Below are positions 5,948 through 9,426 of a DNA stretch of 9,426 nucleotides, one piece after another. Position 1 is the stretch's first letter; each line of letters starts with the position of its first letter. This DNA is from JAUWOY01 sp034431315 (GTDB taxonomy: Bacteria > Chloroflexota > Anaerolineae > VGOG01). The translations under genes and the position numbers were made by a program. The notes below the pieces were generated by a model. It was not told the origin of the DNA and searched no databases. It saw only the letters and a list, made by a program, of their open reading frames with translations. The DNA lies in assembly GCA_034431315.1 (NCBI GenBank), contig DAOUDK010000092.1, positions 1-9,426 of the forward strand, in the 5' to 3' direction.

Positions 5948-6793
5948 TCACGGGGAACGCATCAGCACCTCTTGGCGAGGATAGGGCATCTCGATCCCCT
6001 CCTGCTCGAAGGACTCTTTGATGCGGCGGCGTAGCTCCCGGGCTACGTCCCATTGTTTGCCTGGCTTGGTCTTGACCATGATCCGTATCGTCATTGCCCA
6101 GTCGCCCAGGGCCTCCACCCCGCTAACGGTCGGCTCCTCCAGAAGCAGGGGCGCGAACTCTTCGTCGTGGTAGAGGTCGTGGCCAATATCTCCCAGAGCG
6201 GCCATCACCCTCCCGATGTCCTCCTCGTAGGCCACGCCCACTTTCACTACAGCCCGCGACCAATCCTTGGTGCGGTTGGAGACGATGCGCATCTCGCCGT
6301 TGGGGATGACGTGCAGCGTCCCCTCCAGGTCTCGCAAGAAGGTGGCCCGCAGGGTCATCTTCTCCACGCCCCCGGAGATGTTCCCCACCTGGATAGAATC
6401 GCCGACGGCGAACTGATCCTCCAGCAGAATGAAGAATCCGCCGATAACGTCCCTGATCAGGCTTTGAGCGCCCAAACCCACAGCCACGCCAACGACACTG
6501 GCCCCGGCGATGAGAGGGGTGATGTCCAGGCCCAGCTCCCGCATGATCATCAGCCCAGCGGTTATCGCTATAGTCACCAGAGCCGTGCTGCGGGTCACTC
6601 TGGCTAGGGTGCTGGCCCGCTGTGCTTCATCTTCAGTGGGAGCTGCCCCAGCGATTAGCCTTTCGAGTCGTGCGCTCAGTACCCTCAACCAGCGAGAGGC
6701 TATCAGGCCCACCACGAGGATGAAAGCGATGCGCAGGCCACTTGTCAAAAGCCAATCCCAAATCGCTTGCCAGATGTTTTCCCACAACAGCAT
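5948..6793 (-). CDS. MscS-family mechanosensitive ion channel
   Basis: A 281-residue small-conductance mechanosensitive channel that releases ions and solutes when the membrane is stretched during osmotic downshock. Hydrophobic segments at residues 20-36 and 70-87 precede the pore-lining helix region (about 91-112), rich in G/A/V in the packing pattern of MscS TM3 (AGASVVGVAVGLGAQS). RDVIGGFFILLEDQFAVGD (114-132) is the highly conserved junction to the beta domain, and IPNGEM (163-168) lies within that domain. The C-terminal alpha/beta domain runs to residue 281. Length matches E. coli MscS. Start ATG 6793 is backed by AGGAGG at 6801-6806, 7 bases away. High GC, like the adk-side genes. The stop TGA (5950-5948) abuts the heptamer array, which marks the right edge of the lower-GC segment. 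Confidence 0.95.
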   Translation of the reverse strand: MLLWENIWQAIWDWLLTSGLRIAFILVVGLIASRWLRVLSARLERLIAGAAPTEDEAQRASTLARVTRSTALVTIAITAGLMIMRELGLDITPLIAGASVVGVAVGLGAQSLIRDVIGGFFILLEDQFAVGDSIQVGNISGGVEKMTLRATFLRDLEGTLHVIPNGEMRIVSNRTKDWSRAVVKVGVAYEEDIGRVMAALGDIGHDLYHDEEFAPLLLEEPTVSGVEALGDWAMTIRIMVKTKPGKQWDVARELRRRIKESFEQEGIEMPYPRQEVLMRSP

Positions 6794-6819
6794 TTCTCTG
6801 CCTCCTAGCGTTTAGTTGG

Positions 6820-6945
6820 CTAGCGCTTCCAGGCCACGCCCAAGGTGACGTCCTCGACATCGTTCATCTCGGCCACCACCGTTTCATAGGTTGGTCCGTG
6901 CTGGGCGCTACGTAGGGATGAGGTATTGACAACGTCCTCAGCAGG
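6820..6945 (-). pseudogene. Possible gene remnant upstream of mscS
   Basis: An open minus-strand stretch of 41 codons ends at TAG (6822-6820) and is bounded upstream by TGA (6948-6946). It has no suitable start: the only ATG leaves 15 codons. Its second half (about 20 codons, reading YETVVAEMNDVEDVTLGVAWKR) has codons ending mostly in G or C, like the neighbouring genes, and looks like the C-terminus of a protein. It overlaps the last bases of the Mth938-like gene in another frame. I do not recognise the family. It may be the tail of a decayed gene, or chance in GC-rich DNA. Confidence 0.25.
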
Positions 6946-7300
6946 TCACGTGGAACAGTCCGATGACCTTGCCCTGGGCCGTGTTCCAGATGCCGACGGC
7001 GTCGGGCGTGGCGGCCAGTTTCGTCTGGCAGTTGCGCTTCGCCAAGTAGGCCCGGGCCTCATCTGAAAGGCGCACCAGGTCATATTGCCCCGTCCCAATG
7101 ATGAGCAATTCCGCCCCCTCTTCGTAGACGTACCTGGCCTCGTCCAATGAAATGGTGTGAGAGGTGCCGTAGATTCGCTTGGACAGCTTCTTCTTGCGCT
7201 TCTTGACTGAGCCGTCCAGTCTCAGGATGACGTCGTTTTCGATCTCCCGGCCGTCAATGGTGATCGAGCCGAAGCTCGTGTCCTCGATTTTCGGTTTCAT
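6938..7300 (-). CDS. Mth938-like domain protein (NDUFAF3/AAMDC fold), function unknown
   Basis: A 120-residue soluble protein of the Mth938-like (DUF498) family. Visible landmarks are the N-terminal FGSITIDGREIENDVILRLDG strand pair, a Lys-rich turn (KKRKKK), ARYVYEEGAELLIIGTGQYD with the conserved glycines, and a C-terminal region with AVGIWNT and a final LFHVTC. The fold is shared with a human complex I assembly factor; no biochemical role is established for the bacterial proteins. A longer start at 7318 is possible, but the ATG at 7300 is preferred because the six codons between them are the ribosome-binding site itself. It lies 39 bases after the adk stop and is probably in the same operon. 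Confidence 0.85.
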   Translation of the reverse strand: MKPKIEDTSFGSITIDGREIENDVILRLDGSVKKRKKKLSKRIYGTSHTISLDEARYVYEEGAELLIIGTGQYDLVRLSDEARAYLAKRNCQTKLAATPDAVGIWNTAQGKVIGLFHVTC

Positions 7301-7303
7301 CTT

Positions 7304-7312
7304 CCTCCCTCC
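7304..7312 (-). promoter_or_regulatory. Ribosome-binding site fixing the start of the Mth938-like gene
   Basis: The minus strand reads GGAGGGAGG, ending 3 bases before ATG 7300; the upstream GGAGG copy is spaced 7 bases. This strong site overlaps codons 2-5 of the longer frame starting at 7318, arguing that translation begins at 7300. Confidence 0.75.
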
Positions 7313-7339
7313 AGCCACCCGAGGGAACCAGACCTAGTC

Positions 7340-7993
7340 CTACTTCATCAGGTTGCGGGTTGCCTCCAAAAGGGCTGCGCTGACGGCCTCGATGTCCCCC
7401 GCGCCATCCACTTCTACCAGCAGCCCCGCTCGACGATAGTAGTCTATGAGGGGCGCCGTCTGCTCGTGGTAGACCCTGAGGCGAGCCCGCACTGTCTCCG
7501 GCCTGTCATCGTCTCGCTGGTAGAGTTCCCCACCACATTCATCACACACGCCCTCTTCGGCAGGGGGGCTGAAGACCACGTGATACGGTGTCTGGCACTG
7601 CCCACAAATCCACCGCCCCGACAATCGCCGCACCGTCTCCTCATCGGGGAGGTTGATGTACAGCACGCCGGCCAGGGCGCGGCCTGTGCCGGCCAGCATC
7701 TTGTCCAGAGCCTGGGCCTGAGCCAGGGTACGGGGGAAGCCATCGAGGATAACGCCATCGTCGCAATCGGGCTGCTGCAATCGCTCCCGCACCATGGCGA
7801 TAGTTACATCGTCGGGCACGAGCTGGCCCCGATCAATGTATCTCTTGGCCAATAGCCCCAGCTCCGTCTCGTTCCCGATATTCTCGCGGAAGAGGTCGCC
7901 GCTAGCCACGTGAGGCAACCCCAATTGTTCCTTCAGTCGTTCCGCCTGGGTGCCCTTCCCGGAACCAGGCGGGCCAAGCAGGACAAGATGCAT
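7340..7993 (-). CDS. adk: Adenylate kinase
   Basis: A 217-residue long-form adenylate kinase, catalysing ATP + AMP = 2 ADP in the cytoplasm. The P-loop GPPGSGKGT is at residues 7-15, the AMP-binding SGDLFR at 31-36, and the DGFPRTLAQA signature at 84-93. The LID (about 120-165) carries four cysteines (C130, C133, C150, C153) in a CxxC...CxxC arrangement that normally holds a structural zinc, followed by DDRPETVRARL with the catalytic arginines. Length is typical. The gene follows the tldE-like stop by 28 bases and precedes the Mth938-like gene by 39, so an operon is likely. It is not next to secY or map, where adk often lies. The ribosome-binding site is weak (TAGGG about 7 bases before ATG), suggesting coupling to the upstream gene. 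Confidence 0.98.
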   Translation of the reverse strand: MHLVLLGPPGSGKGTQAERLKEQLGLPHVASGDLFRENIGNETELGLLAKRYIDRGQLVPDDVTIAMVRERLQQPDCDDGVILDGFPRTLAQAQALDKMLAGTGRALAGVLYINLPDEETVRRLSGRWICGQCQTPYHVVFSPPAEEGVCDECGGELYQRDDDRPETVRARLRVYHEQTAPLIDYYRRAGLLVEVDGAGDIEAVSAALLEATRNLMK

Positions 7994-8021
7994 AACAATA
8001 CCCTACTTTTCTGGCTCCGCA

Positions 8022-9374
8022 CTATTCTTTGGCGACCACATTCACATCTGGCAGGAGAATGTAGGGCAGGTTGAAGATGCGGTAGACCCACTCTGTCTCC
8101 TGGCTGACCGCGGCCACGTCCTGGAGCAGGTCGTAGACGTTGCCAGCGATGGACACATCCTTTACCCGTCCCACGATCTCACCCTTTTCGATCTTGAAAG
8201 CCAGGCTCAACGAGTTGGAGAAGGCGCCCGAGATGACATTGCCCTGCCCCAGACCCAGCGCGTTCTCGACTAGCAATCCTTCATCAATGCCGGCGATGAT
8301 CTCCGCCAGAGGCGTTTCACCCGCTCCGAAAATCAAGTTGGTCGGCGAAGGGGCTGGAGGGCTGAACAGGCTGCGAGAGCCATTGCCCGTTGACTCGACG
8401 CCAGATTGAGCGGCGGTCTTGAGATCATACATGAAGCCCTTCAACACGCCCTGCTCCACCAGCACGTTTCGCCGGTGGGCCACACCCTCGTCGTCGTAAG
8501 ACGCGCTGCCGAACTTACCGTCCAGGGTGGGGTCGTCAACGATGGTGAGCTTGTCGTCGAACAGCTTCTCGCCGATTTTGCCGACCATCGGCGAGATGGA
8601 CGTGTAGACGTTTTTCCCGTTGAGCCCGAGCATGAGCGGAAGACCTAGCACCAGGGCTCCAGTTGGCGCGAAAAGAACAGGCATCCGTCCGGATTGGATG
8701 GTTGCGCTCCTCTGCGCCAGCTCTAGTTTCTCGCCCAGCCTGCGCGCAAAAGCCAGGTAGTCATCCTCCCAGACCGTCGTGCCCATGATATCGAACATCA
8801 TCAGCACGTCGTCTCCTTTGAAGCGATTGACCTCGAAATATATGGACAAAGGCGACCGCTTGAACGACACGTTGCTTCCCGCCTGGTTGCGGAGAGAGAG
8901 GTGCTGCACACCACGTTCCAGCTCGACATTGACGAGCGCATCAGGCTCAACCTGACACATTATGTCAATGATCTCCTGGCCGATCTCGACCATGCGCGGG
9001 ATGGACAGTTCGGCGATGGCCTGGTCAAAGGTCGTCACCTTCGGGGCGGATTGCGGGGCTGGAAAGGCAATCGGTATCTCGTCGCCGTAGGCAGCCGACT
9101 CTAGCGCGTTGCTCACGAGCTTTTCCGCCGCCGCCTCATCGCTCGATGCGGCAAAGCCCAGGCGGCCGTTCTTGACCACACGCACAGCCACGCCCGTGGT
9201 TTCCTCCACCTGGCTGCTCTTGAGCCGGTTGGACTCAAAGCCAACCGTGGTGGACTCGCTTTGTACATTCACGACCTCGACCTGCTCGGCCTCGGTCCTC
9301 AATTGCTTCAGAGGGTGTTTTAAAAGTATCCGATGTGGTGGATTATCCGACGTCAAGGGTCGATCAGCGGCCAT
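8022..9374 (-). CDS. TldE/PmbA-like protein of the TldD/PmbA family
   Basis: A 450-residue protein of the TldD/PmbA (modulator of DNA gyrase) family. In E. coli TldD and TldE form a cytoplasmic metalloprotease that degrades unfolded peptides such as microcin B17 leader and CcdA; TldD carries the metal site. This protein lacks a HExxxH motif, so it is of the TldE type and should need a TldD partner, which is not in the window. Family landmarks are VGFESNRLKSSQVEETTGVAVRV (about 44-67), the central domain, SASYDDEGVAHRRNVLVEQGVLKGFMYD (about 295-322), STGNGSR (332-338) and the C-terminal VSIAGNVYDLL. The first 30 residues do not resemble the usual opening helix, their DNA is AT-rich, and ATG 9374 has no Shine-Dalgarno sequence. 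The frame stays open upstream to the window edge, so the true start is uncertain. Confidence 0.88.
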   Translation of the reverse strand: MAADRPLTSDNPPHRILLKHPLKQLRTEAEQVEVVNVQSESTTVGFESNRLKSSQVEETTGVAVRVVKNGRLGFAASSDEAAAEKLVSNALESAAYGDEIPIAFPAPQSAPKVTTFDQAIAELSIPRMVEIGQEIIDIMCQVEPDALVNVELERGVQHLSLRNQAGSNVSFKRSPLSIYFEVNRFKGDDVLMMFDIMGTTVWEDDYLAFARRLGEKLELAQRSATIQSGRMPVLFAPTGALVLGLPLMLGLNGKNVYTSISPMVGKIGEKLFDDKLTIVDDPTLDGKFGSASYDDEGVAHRRNVLVEQGVLKGFMYDLKTAAQSGVESTGNGSRSLFSPPAPSPTNLIFGAGETPLAEIIAGIDEGLLVENALGLGQGNVISGAFSNSLSLAFKIEKGEIVGRVKDVSIAGNVYDLLQDVAAVSQETEWVYRIFNLPYILLPDVNVVAKE

Positions 9375-9424
9375 TTGTGGGGATTTATAGCCACAAAATA
9401 GCCGTAAATGCCCGTTTTGTGGGG
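9374..9424. repeat. Direct and inverted TTTGTGGGG repeats around the tldE-like start
   Basis: TTTGTGGGG occurs at 9374-9382 and again at 9416-9424 on the plus strand. Between them CCACAAAA (9391-9398) is inverted, forming two dyads: TTGTGG-N10-CCACAA (9375-9396) and CCACAAAA-N16-TTTTGTGG (9391-9422). They lie immediately upstream of and over the annotated ATG. They could be an operator or a small repeat element at the window edge; no promoter boxes are clear. Confidence 0.45.
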
Positions 9425-9426
9425 CC

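Noticed and set aside
5768..6034. Plus-strand and alternative minus-strand ORFs with Ser/Pro/His- or Met/Trp/Gly-rich repeats over the heptamer array
   Set aside because: The heptamer unit contains no stop in several frames on either strand, so open frames arise automatically. Only the frame continuing into the HAD domain has support.
6053..6607. Plus-strand ORF of 184 codons opposite mscS
   Set aside because: Antisense shadow with no family features; the minus strand encodes a full MscS channel with a strong ribosome-binding site.

Overview
The window carries seven protein-coding genes, all on the minus strand, with no RNA genes or CRISPR. In transcription order (right to left) they are: a TldE/PmbA-like protein, adenylate kinase (adk), a small Mth938-like protein, an MscS-type mechanosensitive channel, a fused beta-phosphoglucomutase/GH65 protein, a uridine-kinase-family P-loop kinase and an N-acyl-D-amino-acid deacylase. 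The gene content points to a free-living bacterium. Heptameric tandem repeats beside genes, GC-rich palindromes and moderately high GC remind me of Chloroflexota (Anaerolineae-like) genomes. That placement is an impression, not a demonstration.

Layout. The right part (about 5948-9374) is a GC-rich housekeeping block: tldE-like, adk and the Mth938-like gene are separated by 28 and 39 bases and are probably one operon. mscS follows after 144 bases that contain a possible gene remnant. The middle part (about 1824-5946) holds the large fusion gene and the kinase. It is visibly poorer in GC: 26-27 G+C per 60 bases in three hand-counted lines, against 39-40 per 60 in four lines from the flanking genes. 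The left part (129-1778) returns to high GC with the deacylase. The outermost 128 bases are AT-rich and hold no recognised gene.

The most unusual feature is how repeats have entered the ends and interior of one gene, the beta-phosphoglucomutase/GH65 fusion. Its first codons lie in 14 tandem copies of an ATGGANN heptamer, followed by five heptamers of opposite orientation. A GC-rich palindromic element is inserted in frame near residues 382-395. Its last 23 codons and stop codon lie in a run of four hairpins. A fourth, degenerate heptamer repeat lies just after the kinase stop. The heptamer array supplies both ATG codons in every frame and GGAGG ribosome-binding sites, so the repeat itself may have created the translation start.

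How the genes may work together: a GH65 phosphorylase would split an alpha-linked disaccharide with phosphate to beta-glucose-1-phosphate, and the fused mutase would turn that into glucose-6-phosphate. The neighbouring kinase has an unknown substrate. No link between this sugar module and the flanking peptide or D-amino-acid genes is evident from sequence. I did not find a clear new defence or mobile system. The repeat-in-gene structure is the best candidate for something new.
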